Of a DNA stretch of 39,449 bases, positions 1 through 7,710 are shown piece by piece. Position numbers and translations under genes: made by a program. Below the pieces are notes generated by a model. That model ran no database searches. It worked only from the letters and a program-made list of their open reading frames with translations, and was not told where the DNA came from. The number at the start of each line of letters is the position of its first letter. Position 1 is the stretch's first letter. The DNA is from an uncultured Clostridia bacterium (GTDB lineage Bacteria; Bacillota; Clostridia; Christensenellales; DTU072), in the NCBI GenBank assembly GCA_944362765.1, contig CALVTP010000013.1, positions 1-39,449 on the forward strand, given 5' to 3'.

Positions 1-1
1 T

Positions 2-151
2 ATCGGCGAAAGCCGAGGCGCTCAGATAGGCGTTTGCGGCGGAAAGGAAAGGTCGTTGTTGTTTAAAGACGGAAAACTCTTTAAAGAAGTAGACAATTCC
101 GATGTGTTAGCCGAATTATTGCGTCTTACGGAGGAAAAACTTGGAAAATAA
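2..151 (+). CDS. ispG: IspG (GcpE), 4-hydroxy-3-methylbut-2-enyl diphosphate synthase, C-terminal fragment
   Basis: Only the last 49 codons lie in the window; the gene begins upstream. The frame reads IGESRGAQIGVCGGKERSLL and ends in KLGK. This resembles the C-terminus of IspG, which normally carries a GEAREAD-(I/L)G-(I/V)-AGGKG segment followed by a short LFKKGK strand; here the Gly-Glu, Ile-Gly-Val and Gly-Gly-Lys positions are retained. IspG is the iron-sulfur enzyme of the non-mevalonate isoprenoid pathway, converting MEcPP to HMBPP in the cytosol. The stop overlaps the start of the PolC-like gene by 11 bases, so the two are probably co-transcribed. In Firmicutes ispG or proS commonly sits between rseP and polC, which supports the call. 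The catalytic cysteines lie outside the fragment. Confidence 0.8.
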   Translation: MGESRGAQIGVCGGKERSLLFKDGKLFKEVDNSDVLAELLRLTEEKLGK

Positions 152-1676
152 TCCCTTCATGTATCTGGTCGACGAAGCGCTGTTCGACAACGAAAGAATT
201 TTTAAATTTTCGGGTGCGCTCCTTCAAGGCGATTCCTTGACGGTGACCTTTTTGGTGCGCGCCGAAGATTATCATAAACTTACAGGAGACTTGAAGGAGA
301 AACTCGAAAAAACGGTCAGGGAGCTGATACCGGACTCCTTTGAACTCCATATCGTCTACAAAAAGACCTTTACCGAGGAAAAGTATCTTATCTCGCTTAT
401 AAACGGATACTTTTACGACAAAAGCAGCATACTTTTTTCCAAGCTTTCGGAGGACAAGATCTCCTTTGAAATAGCGCCGAGTCTTGTAAAAATCAGAATA
501 GGACTGCCGCCGGACGCTTTCGGCTATGCCGCCACAAACGAATTCGAAAAGGGGCTTGCCGAATATCTTGACGGGCTTATTATGGAGGAAACGGAAGTCG
601 AACTTTACCGGGACGGCTCCGAAACCGACGTTCCCGTCGTCAAAGTACACAGAATAACGCGCGCGCAAGGGAGCACGCGCCTTGTCAACATAAAAGTCAA
701 GATCCCGATTATCGGCAATATCTCAAAAAAACCGCAATATCTGGTCGACGCATTGAAGCGCGAGGCAGAGTCGGTCACCGTCTGCGGTACCGTGATAAAG
801 CCGGAAACCTTGACCACTAAGGCGGGAAAGCCTTTCTTTAAGTTTTCTATAACCGACACTACCGGCTCATTGGAGTGCGTTTCGTTTACGCGCTTCGAAA
901 AAAGGTTGAAGTCCCTTGAAAGTTACTTTATAGAAGGTCAGAATGTCGCCGTCGAAGGGAAAATGAGTATGAACGAGCGCTCCGCAAGAATGTCTCTTAT
1001 TGTAAGGAACGCCGTTGTATGCGACATCGACTTTGATTCCATAGATACTTCCGTAAAGCCTCAGGCTATTCCGGAGGATTACATAAAAGTCCGTCCGAAA
1101 ACATATACGGAATTGGAGCAGGCGGATATGTTTTCCGACAGTAAAAAGCTTCCCGATTCGTTGAGAGGGCGCTTTGTCGTCTTCGACCTCGAAACGACGG
1201 GATTGAATCGCTCGGAAGATAAAATCATCGAAATAGGAGCCGTTTTGGTAGTTGACGGGATCCTGAAAGAGACTTTTCAGACTTTCGTTAATCCCGGCAT
1301 GCATATTCCCGAGGCTGCGTCGAAGGTCAACAATATCTACGACTCGGACGTACAGGGGGCTCCGAATATCGAAACGGCAATGAGTGATTTTTATCTTTTC
1401 ACACGAGGCGCAACGCTTGTCGGGCATAACGCGGAGGACTATGATGCGATTTTCGTCAAGAGGATCGGCGGCGAGCTCGGCTTCAGATTCGATAACGAGA
1501 TCATCGACACGCTGACTCTTTCAAGAAGGGTGCTTCCCACACTTCGCCGTTATAAACTCGACACCCTTTGCGAGCACTACGGCATTAATAACGAAAACGC
1601 TCACAGGGCGCTTGACGACGCCGTCGCCACAGCAAAAGTATTCATAATGTTGGAAAAGGAGAGCGACGGCAAATAG
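141..1676 (+). CDS. PolC-like protein: N-terminal, OB-fold and DEDDh exonuclease domains only, no polymerase
   Basis: This 511-residue protein starts at a TTG six bases after a GGAGG at 130-134. Residues 1-200 resemble the PolC N-terminal region, about 211-298 form the PolC OB fold, and about 345-505 form a DnaQ-like 3'-5' exonuclease. The catalytic set is visible: D349 and E351 in VFDLETTGL, D435 in HNAEDYD, H488 and D493 in HRALDDA. HNAEDYD is one residue longer than the usual HNAxFD. A normal PolC has about 1,430 residues, with the exonuclease inserted inside a PHP domain and followed by the polymerase palm, fingers and tail. Here the PHP half before the exonuclease is replaced by a short linker and everything after the exonuclease is gone. 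Sequence after the stop does not continue PolC in any obvious frame. It is presumably a stand-alone proofreading subunit or a decayed PolC; intact catalytic residues favour the former. Confidence 0.85.
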   Translation: MENNPFMYLVDEALFDNERIFKFSGALLQGDSLTVTFLVRAEDYHKLTGDLKEKLEKTVRELIPDSFELHIVYKKTFTEEKYLISLINGYFYDKSSILFSKLSEDKISFEIAPSLVKIRIGLPPDAFGYAATNEFEKGLAEYLDGLIMEETEVELYRDGSETDVPVVKVHRITRAQGSTRLVNIKVKIPIIGNISKKPQYLVDALKREAESVTVCGTVIKPETLTTKAGKPFFKFSITDTTGSLECVSFTRFEKRLKSLESYFIEGQNVAVEGKMSMNERSARMSLIVRNAVVCDIDFDSIDTSVKPQAIPEDYIKVRPKTYTELEQADMFSDSKKLPDSLRGRFVVFDLETTGLNRSEDKIIEIGAVLVVDGILKETFQTFVNPGMHIPEAASKVNNIYDSDVQGAPNIETAMSDFYLFTRGATLVGHNAEDYDAIFVKRIGGELGFRFDNEIIDTLTLSRRVLPTLRRYKLDTLCEHYGINNENAHRALDDAVATAKVFIMLEKESDGK

Positions 1677-1749
1677 TTTTTCATGGTCGGCTTACTGTAA
1701 AGTTCACATTCGGTTGACTGAAAATTCGGTGAAATTTCTTTTGCATTTA

Positions 1750-1778
1750 TTGACTTTATAACGCGCGCATAATAAAAT
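1750..1778 (+). promoter_or_regulatory. Probable sigma-A promoter of the repeat lipoprotein gene
   Basis: TTGACT (1750-1755) and TAAAAT (1773-1778) are separated by 17 bases. The start codon at 1797 leaves a leader of roughly a dozen bases with a weak AGGT ribosome-binding site. A second TTGACT at 1714-1719 has no convincing -10 partner. Confidence 0.6.
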
Positions 1779-1796
1779 TTTAGACAGGTAAAGTCT

Positions 1797-4700
1797 ATGA
1801 GAAAAATTATGATTGCGCTTTTGGTTCTGGCTGCGCTTGTCCTGGCGGCGTCGGGCTGCAACCAAACCCGCGGCACAAAGTACATAATATCGTTCAACTC
1901 CAACGGCGGCTCCGAGGTGGACAATATTATTTTAAACGCAGGGGATCCGTTACCGGAACCCGTTGAACCCGTTCGGGAAGGCTATGTTTTCATAGGCTGG
2001 TTTTACGACATTGATTGCACGAGACCGGTTATGGTCGAAAGATTCCGTGCCACTTCCAATATGACTTTATTCGCGGGCTGGGAGTCCGTCGAAACTTATC
2101 CTCACTCAATTACGGTTGCAACAACCTTCGGCGGCTCGGTAACCGTCGTTTTCCCGGAAGAGGTTTCCGCGGCTTCGATGGGCACCGAGGTTAAATTGAA
2201 CGTATTGCCGCTTTCGGGATACGAATGTGTTTCCGTCACGGCAGTCGGCGCCACTTCACAGATTACTGCGGAGGGCTCGGGAAGGGTCTATACCTTTATT
2301 ATGCCCGCGGAGCCGGTTACTATCTATGCCGAATTCGATTATCAGTCCAATCCCGTCACTATTGCTTCCGCAGAGAACGGCACCGTCATTTTATCACAGG
2401 ACTCGGCTCGGTTCGGCGACAATGTGGGCGTCTCGTTTATCCCCGATTACGGCTATCGTTCGATGGGGGGAGTGGTGACTTATTTTTCGGGCACCGCCCA
2501 ACAGATACCTATTGTTGACGGCACTTTCGTCATGCCGAATACGGCTGTTTCGGTGCATGCGCTTTTCGAGCCGATAGATTATTCGGTTCAATACGACATT
2601 ACCGCGGTTGAATCGGAGGGCGGCGAAGTGATACTCGGCACGACTTCGGCTGCCGCGGGAGAGTATGTATATTATTATATTGTGCCCGAAGAGGGTTATT
2701 TATTGAATTCCGTCAATCTTTCCTCGGGCGGCAGCAGCGAGCAAACATTCGGCGGTTTCTTTGTGATGCCGGAAGGAGACGTGGAAATTTCGGCTTCGTT
2801 TGTTCCCGACGATTTTGTAAATATCGACAGATTCGAATTGGAATTTCAGGACAGCAACGGAAAGGGAACGGTTTCCGTCGATTCCGACAAGACAAGCTTT
2901 TCAGCCGGCGAAAAAGTCGTGTTGGACGTCGTCCCCGCAGAAGGATATATCGCGCAAGGCGTGGTCGTCAACGGTACCTACTTTGAAAAAATTCGAGACG
3001 AGCTATACTTTTTCATGCCCGTGGGCAAAGCTTTCGTCAGCGTCGACTTCAGATTTTTAGGATACAAAATTACTTTCGACGCCGAAAACGCCTCCGTGGA
3101 AGTTCCTTCCCTTGCCTGCGAAGCCGATGTGGTTTCCTTTTCCGTTGTGCCCGAAAAAGGGTACGCTTATTCGGTAAAAGCCATCTCCGGCGACGAAGAA
3201 CTCGAAGTCGTCGAAAAGGGGATTTACGAATATGCTTTCGATATGCCCGCTTCGGATGTCGAAATTATAGTCGAAGCCGTTTCTTCCGAAAAATATTCCA
3301 TAAACGTATCAATGGAGGGCGATGAAGGCGGAAAAGTCGATGTTTCCGACTGTGCGATGTCCGGGGAAATCGTCGAAATTGAATTGTCGGCCGAGGACGG
3401 ATATCGGATAAAGGAGTTTTCCGTTACGGCGAACGGCGCAGAGCTTAATCTCTATGACGGAGCATTCGTCATGCCTGAAGCCGAAGTCGCCGTTTCCGTC
3501 GAATTTAAGCCGGTATTTTACATCAACCATTTTGAAAATGAGCATCTTTCCGTTACTCCGTCCGAATATTTTGCGTTTGAAGGGGATAAGGTGGAGTTTT
3601 TTGTGGATACTCACGACGAAAAAATTGACCCTTATACCGTCAGCTTTTCCGTCCTGCGTTCCAACAGGGAGCCGCTGTTCGAGGAAGCTATACAATTCAG
3701 CCGCGAAGGCGTCTCATGCACTATGCCGGAGCCTTCAGTCCCCGGTGAAACCGTTTCCGTCATAAATCCCGTATACGACAATATTTCCGGCGCGGAAACT
3801 TTTAAACTTTCGCTCTCATCGACCGAAGGCGGCAATATCTTCTCGAATTATCGTTTCGGAGTCCGAGTGCCGAAGAATTCAGAGGTCGCGCTGACTATTT
3901 CGCCTGATGAAGGCTACGTTCTGAAATCTTTGAATTTCAGAAATCTTCTTACCGGGGAGATTCTTACTCCCTCCGTCCTTTTCCGCATGCCTCAATTTGA
4001 TCTGGAAATAGTTGCCGAATTCGAAAGGCAAAGTTCAGACAATCCCACCACCCCGGAAGAACTTTTCAAGCAGAGAAAGCAGGAGTTTCTCGCTGCGGGT
4101 TTTGAGATTTCGCTTGCCCACAGCGCGACGGAACTTTCAGGAGAATGGCAGGGGTATACGCTTTCGGGATATCTGAACGGTGCTATAACCGTAAAAAGCG
4201 AGGACGCATTCGATTTTTACTTCCTTTATGTCGATTCGTTGATCGCTGTCGCCCCCGTCTCTCAAACGGCAGGGAAATTGCTTGAAAAGGCTTTCCCGGA
4301 CTCAGAGCTTGATTGCTTCATCTATTTTAATACCATTGTTTTCGCTTTGGACGGCGACGCCGAAGCCGCGTACAAAATGCTGAGATACGGTGTGTTATCC
4401 GACGAAAACTTTATTTATTACCGCATGGGGGACGGCAGCCTTGGCGTGTTGTCATACATCGGCGACTCTCAATTCGTCGCTGTTCCCGATTTTGTCGACA
4501 ATTCCAAGGTCACATACATTAACCGCTATGCTTTCTCTCATAAAAATTTCATCCGCACGATTTCGCTGGGCGCGGTAGAGACCGTCGGCGACTTTGCCTT
4601 CGAAGGGGTGACGGATGTCGCTTATTTCGACATCGGCTTCGCTCACGAGCTCGGAACAGGGGCGTTTAAAGGAACGCACGTCACCGGTTTTTCCGTCGCT

Positions 4701-5303
4701 TCCACCACCAACGGGTATTTCATGGTCGATGAATACGGTGTTTTATACCGCATAATTGCTCCCGGCGTTCACTCTTTGGAGGCTTATCCCGCCGAATCCT
4801 CAATGACGGCGTATACTTTGAAGGTGGGCACGCAAAGTATTGGCGATTACGCCTTCTACGGTGCACAAAACCTGGAAACCGTCAGATATATGCTTTCTTT
4901 GAATAAAATCGGGAAGGGCGCATTCCAAAATGCGTCAGCTCTTGAACGCATTATCCATTCTCAGGATTCCTTGGGCGTGAACGATAAAAAAGCCGATTTT
5001 TCGGGCTCTGTCTGCAATGTTCAAAAAGTCGGAGACAACGCCTTTGAGGGGACTTTAATTGAAAAATTTCTTTTTGAAACGGTGACAGAACTCGGTTCCG
5101 ACGTCATTTGCTTCGACGGAAGCAGAAATATTTCAGTGACGCTGAACGATTCCGCACTTATCGTCTGCGACGGTTCGCCCGTCAATATTACCGCAACCGA
5201 TTCTGACTGCACGCTTGAAATTGACGGCGGTATTCTGACGGACGAATATCTTTCGGAACCTGCTTTTAATGCTCTGTCGGACTACTTTAAGCGGGAAGAA
5301 TAA
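1797..5303 (+). CDS. Large repeat lipoprotein with InlB-type repeats and C-terminal BspA-like leucine-rich repeats
   Basis: The 1,168-residue product begins with a lipoprotein signal peptide: basic MRK, a hydrophobic stretch, then the lipobox AASGC with the modified cysteine near residue 22. Residues about 28-95 are a Listeria-Bacteroides (InlB B) repeat with the typical FNSNGGS and GYVFIGWF motifs. Then come about eight divergent repeats (about 101-747) of 75-90 residues, most with a central GY turn and an F-x-MP motif before a final beta strand. A unique linker of about 110 residues follows, then BspA-like LRR_5 units (about 870-1,090) with I-x-x-Y/F-AF signatures such as RYAFSH, DFAFEG and DYAFYG. 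It is probably anchored on the outer face of the membrane. Binding partner is unknown. It has its own promoter and is unrelated in role to the genes around it. Confidence 0.85.
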   Translation: MRKIMIALLVLAALVLAASGCNQTRGTKYIISFNSNGGSEVDNIILNAGDPLPEPVEPVREGYVFIGWFYDIDCTRPVMVERFRATSNMTLFAGWESVETYPHSITVATTFGGSVTVVFPEEVSAASMGTEVKLNVLPLSGYECVSVTAVGATSQITAEGSGRVYTFIMPAEPVTIYAEFDYQSNPVTIASAENGTVILSQDSARFGDNVGVSFIPDYGYRSMGGVVTYFSGTAQQIPIVDGTFVMPNTAVSVHALFEPIDYSVQYDITAVESEGGEVILGTTSAAAGEYVYYYIVPEEGYLLNSVNLSSGGSSEQTFGGFFVMPEGDVEISASFVPDDFVNIDRFELEFQDSNGKGTVSVDSDKTSFSAGEKVVLDVVPAEGYIAQGVVVNGTYFEKIRDELYFFMPVGKAFVSVDFRFLGYKITFDAENASVEVPSLACEADVVSFSVVPEKGYAYSVKAISGDEELEVVEKGIYEYAFDMPASDVEIIVEAVSSEKYSINVSMEGDEGGKVDVSDCAMSGEIVEIELSAEDGYRIKEFSVTANGAELNLYDGAFVMPEAEVAVSVEFKPVFYINHFENEHLSVTPSEYFAFEGDKVEFFVDTHDEKIDPYTVSFSVLRSNREPLFEEAIQFSREGVSCTMPEPSVPGETVSVINPVYDNISGAETFKLSLSSTEGGNIFSNYRFGVRVPKNSEVALTISPDEGYVLKSLNFRNLLTGEILTPSVLFRMPQFDLEIVAEFERQSSDNPTTPEELFKQRKQEFLAAGFEISLAHSATELSGEWQGYTLSGYLNGAITVKSEDAFDFYFLYVDSLIAVAPVSQTAGKLLEKAFPDSELDCFIYFNTIVFALDGDAEAAYKMLRYGVLSDENFIYYRMGDGSLGVLSYIGDSQFVAVPDFVDNSKVTYINRYAFSHKNFIRTISLGAVETVGDFAFEGVTDVAYFDIGFAHELGTGAFKGTHVTGFSVASTTNGYFMVDEYGVLYRIIAPGVHSLEAYPAESSMTAYTLKVGTQSIGDYAFYGAQNLETVRYMLSLNKIGKGAFQNASALERIIHSQDSLGVNDKKADFSGSVCNVQKVGDNAFEGTLIEKFLFETVTELGSDVICFDGSRNISVTLNDSALIVCDGSPVNITATDSDCTLEIDGGILTDEYLSEPAFNALSDYFKREE

Positions 5304-5335
5304 ATTTTATATCGTTTAATCGATTTTTTAATAAA

Positions 5336-5375
5336 AGGCTCCCGGCTGAACGCGAGCCTATTATTATAACGCCTT
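5336..5375 (+). terminator. Possible weak terminator after the lipoprotein gene
   Basis: AGGCTC (5336-5341) can pair with GAGCCT (5354-5359) across a 12-base loop, followed by an AT-rich run ending in TTTTT. The loop is long and the T run lies some distance off, so efficiency is uncertain. Confidence 0.35.
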
Positions 5376-5390
5376 TTTACCGCCACCGAA

Positions 5391-5419
5391 TCATATAAGC
5401 CTGTTTGATTTCATACGAT
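5391..5419 (+). promoter_or_regulatory. Candidate sigma-E (mother-cell sporulation) promoter for the pdaB-like gene
   Basis: TCATATA (5391-5397) matches six of seven positions of the Bacillus sigma-E -35 consensus KMATATT. CATACGAT (5412-5419) matches seven of eight positions of the -10 consensus CATACAMT. The spacer is 14 bases. The gene downstream belongs to a sporulation family. Transcription would begin near 5426, giving a leader of about 90 bases. Confidence 0.5.
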
Positions 5420-5429
5420 ATACAGGGAA

Positions 5430-5488
5430 GACCGTCCGGGCAATTTTCGTCCGAATTTCGGATTTTTCGCTAAATTTCGCCGGCGGTC
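5430..5488 (+). other. Long foldable stem in the pdaB-like leader
   Basis: GACCG (5430-5434) pairs with CGGTC (5484-5488) and CCGG (5436-5439) pairs with CCGG (5480-5483), leaving T5435 bulged: nine paired positions enclosing about 40 bases. Inside, TCCGA (5450-5454) can pair with TCGGA (5458-5462), followed by TTTTT. The arrangement could be an attenuator or an mRNA-stabilising 5' structure. It ends 12 bases before the ribosome-binding site GGAGG at 5501-5505. Confidence 0.4.
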
Positions 5489-5514
5489 CGATTGTATTAT
5501 GGAGGTACAGGAAA

Positions 5515-6267
5515 TTGATTCCCATCGTAATTAAAAAACGCACTTTGATAGCGGTTATCGTAATTATTGCCATACTCGTTGCCGTTGTTGCGGGGGTTTC
5601 GGTCAAAGTAAGCGACGAAGTCGCCGCAAAAAATCGACTGCTTCCCGTCTATTCGGTTGAGACCGACGGCAAAGTGGCTTTGACTTTCGACGCTGCATGG
5701 GGCGCCGATCAGACGCGGAAAATCATGGATGAAGTCGAAAAATACGGCTACAAGTGCACCTTTTTCCTGACAGGCTTCTGGATAAAGGAAAACGAAGAAC
5801 TCGTAAAAGAGATTGCCGAAAGAGGTCACCTCATAGGGAATCACTCGGAAAATCACAAGCACCTTTCCGAGGTTTCCGATCTGAATGCCGAAACAGATTC
5901 GGTTTCAGCCGAAATCGAAAGGCTGACAGGACAAAAACCGGCGTATTTCAGAGCGCCGTACGGCGAGTACGACAACGCGCTTATTACGGCGGTCGAAAGC
6001 AAGGGGATGCAGTGCGTGCAGTGGAGCGTCGATTCTCTCGACTGGAAAGGCATATCCGCCGGGGAAATTGCCGACAGGGTTTCGGGAAAACTCAATTCCG
6101 GCGATATCGTCCTTATGCACAACGCTTCCGCTCATATCGTCGAAGCGCTTCCGCTGATACTCTTATCGATACAAAACAAGGGGCTTCAAGCGGTAAGACT
6201 GGACGAAATGATATATAAGGACGGTTACTCAATAAACTCCGAAGGGAGACAAATACTTAATCGCTAG
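5515..6267 (+). CDS. Polysaccharide deacetylase, PdaB-like (NodB homology domain)
   Basis: The 250-residue protein starts at TTG, nine bases after GGAGG. Residues about 8-28 are one membrane-spanning segment, so the enzyme is probably anchored with the catalytic domain outside. The NodB domain shows motif 1 as TFDAAWG with D59, motif 2 as HSENH with metal-ligand candidates H110 and H114, motif 3 as RAPYG with R146, motif 4 around SLDWKG and motif 5 as LMHN. These families remove N-acetyl groups from peptidoglycan or related glycans. The TFDxxWG form of motif 1 is typical of PdaB, a Bacillus sporulation protein needed to maintain spores. The sigma-E-like promoter upstream fits that role. The exact substrate cannot be read from sequence. 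The next gene follows after 21 bases. Confidence 0.82.
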   Translation: MIPIVIKKRTLIAVIVIIAILVAVVAGVSVKVSDEVAAKNRLLPVYSVETDGKVALTFDAAWGADQTRKIMDEVEKYGYKCTFFLTGFWIKENEELVKEIAERGHLIGNHSENHKHLSEVSDLNAETDSVSAEIERLTGQKPAYFRAPYGEYDNALITAVESKGMQCVQWSVDSLDWKGISAGEIADRVSGKLNSGDIVLMHNASAHIVEALPLILLSIQNKGLQAVRLDEMIYKDGYSINSEGRQILNR

Positions 6268-6288
6268 AAAAAATTTAAGGAGTCAAGG

Positions 6289-6960
6289 ATGAACGAATCG
6301 ATAGCGAAAAACTACATTTCACACAATCATGCAGTCAGAATAAGCGGCGTCATCGCCGACGACATCCGCTTTTCTCACACCGCCTACGGGGAAAATTTCT
6401 ATGAAACGAGACTCGGCGTAAAGAGGATGTCGGAGCAGGTGGACTTTGTCCCCGTTACGCTTTCCGAACAACTGCTGGACGCGTGCGGAGAGCTGAAAAA
6501 GGGGGACGAGGCAGAGATATCGGGTCAGTTCAGAAGCGTCAATAAGTTAATAGACGGGCGCTCTAAGCTGGTGCTTTCGGTATTTGCAAAAGAAATTTCA
6601 TTAAATCCCGCCGAATTGAACGTCAACGAAATAGAGCTGGTAGGCTACGTTTGTAAACCCACCGTCTATAGAATAACGCCGTTTAAAAGAGAGATTGCCG
6701 ATATTTTGATAGCGGTAAACCGTGCGTACCATAAATCCGACTATATACCGTGCATAACGTGGGGAAGAAACGCAAAATTCGCTCAAACCCTCGAAGTAGG
6801 CGACAAGATCTACGCTTACGGGCGGATACAGTCAAGAGAGTATAAAAAACGCTTCGAAGACGGAAGCGAAGAGACGAGAACTGCCTATGAAGTCAGCATC
6901 ACGGGGCTCGGGTATGCCGATTACGGCGTCGAAGGAGGAAATTTGTTGGAAGGCTCCTGA
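6289..6960 (+). CDS. Single-stranded DNA-binding-like protein with two tandem OB folds
   Basis: The 223-residue protein has an AAGGAG ribosome-binding site ending eight bases before ATG. Two SSB/PriB-like OB folds seem to follow each other: about residues 13-105 (HAVRISGVIADDI, then a strand ending in FAKEISL) and about 115-212 (NEIELVGYVCKPT, then ITWGRNAKFAQTL and GDKIYAYGRIQSREY). The second repeat resembles canonical SSB, where the W-G-x-x-A and G-x-I-x-x-R-x-Y segments lie in the fold. It lacks the acidic, phenylalanine-ending C-terminal tail by which SSB recruits partners, so it is probably not the main replicative SSB. Proteins of this layout occur in Clostridia and are usually annotated only as SSB. 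Binding to single-stranded nucleic acid is inferred. Confidence 0.7.
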   Translation: MNESIAKNYISHNHAVRISGVIADDIRFSHTAYGENFYETRLGVKRMSEQVDFVPVTLSEQLLDACGELKKGDEAEISGQFRSVNKLIDGRSKLVLSVFAKEISLNPAELNVNEIELVGYVCKPTVYRITPFKREIADILIAVNRAYHKSDYIPCITWGRNAKFAQTLEVGDKIYAYGRIQSREYKKRFEDGSEETRTAYEVSITGLGYADYGVEGGNLLEGS

Positions 6961-6975
6961 AAGCTTCCTGTGAAC

Positions 6976-7004
6976 TTGAAATATTCAACGGGAAGCGCTA
7001 TAAT
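6976..7004 (+). promoter_or_regulatory. Strong sigma-A promoter abutting the yggS start codon
   Basis: TTGAAA (6976-6981), a 17-base spacer, and a perfect TATAAT (6999-7004). ATG lies at 7011, exactly seven bases after the -10 box, where transcription is expected to begin. No Shine-Dalgarno can exist on that transcript; see the leaderless finding. Confidence 0.8.
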
Positions 7005-7010
7005 TCAGGT

Positions 7011-7694
7011 ATGGAAAAATTACTTCAAAACCTGAACGACTTCCTCGGTAAAGTCGAAGAAACCAAGAAGCGCTACGGCATCGCCCGCGACATACAGATA
7101 GTTGCGGCGGGAAAGTTCCGTTCGCCCGAGGAACTTAAAACCCTCTATTCCACCGGACGAATATCCGCAATCGGCGAAAACAGAGTGCAGGAGTTCAGAT
7201 TGAACTATACGCCCGAGCTCATGTGGGATATCATAGGTCAGCTTCAGACCAATAAGGTGAAATATGTCGTAGGGAAGGTGAGACTCATACAATCCTTGGA
7301 CAGAATTCCTCTTGCCGAAGAAATCGAACGAATAGCGGGAATGAGAGGAGTGCGTCAGGAGTGCCTTATAGAAATAAATTCCGGCTCCGAGATAAGTAAA
7401 GGCGGTATCGAGGCAAACGAGATAACAGGATTTGTCGAAGAGCTTAAAAATTATCCGCATATAAGGCTTCGCGGCGTTATGGCTGTGGCTCCGCGCGGCT
7501 TACCCGAAGATAAACTCGAAGATTGTTTCAACAGGGCGAGGGAGGCTTTCGAATCGATAGATTTTATAGACGGCTTCGATATATTATCTATGGGAATGAG
7601 CGAAGATTTCCGAATCGCCTTAAAATGCGGTTCAAACATGTTAAGACCGGGAAGAATATTGTTCGACGGAGAGTCAAGTATTATAAAATATTGA
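7011..7694 (+). CDS. yggS: YggS/YlmE-family pyridoxal phosphate homeostasis protein
   Basis: The 227-residue protein is a single alanine-racemase-like TIM barrel. The PLP-binding lysine is K35 in VAAGKF. Family motifs follow: GENRVQE, IGQLQTNKVK, EINSGSEISKGG, GVMAVAP, LSMGMSEDF and the phosphate-binding GSNMLRPGR. Members bind PLP and help keep free PLP and amino-acid pools in balance without a firmly established reaction. Two usually conserved histidines of the WHxIGxLQ segment are replaced (WDIIGQLQ), a variation of unknown effect. In Bacillus this gene (ylmE) lies next to sepF (ylmF), as here. Expression appears to be driven by a strong promoter whose -10 box ends six bases before ATG, suggesting a leaderless message. 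Confidence 0.9.
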   Translation: MEKLLQNLNDFLGKVEETKKRYGIARDIQIVAAGKFRSPEELKTLYSTGRISAIGENRVQEFRLNYTPELMWDIIGQLQTNKVKYVVGKVRLIQSLDRIPLAEEIERIAGMRGVRQECLIEINSGSEISKGGIEANEITGFVEELKNYPHIRLRGVMAVAPRGLPEDKLEDCFNRAREAFESIDFIDGFDILSMGMSEDFRIALKCGSNMLRPGRILFDGESSIIKY

Positions 7695-7710
7695 TTAAAT
7701 TAGAATAGTC

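Noticed and set aside
1677..1796. Remains of the missing PolC polymerase after the stop codon
   Set aside because: No PolC-like residues were seen in any frame; the space holds only a promoter and AT-rich sequence.
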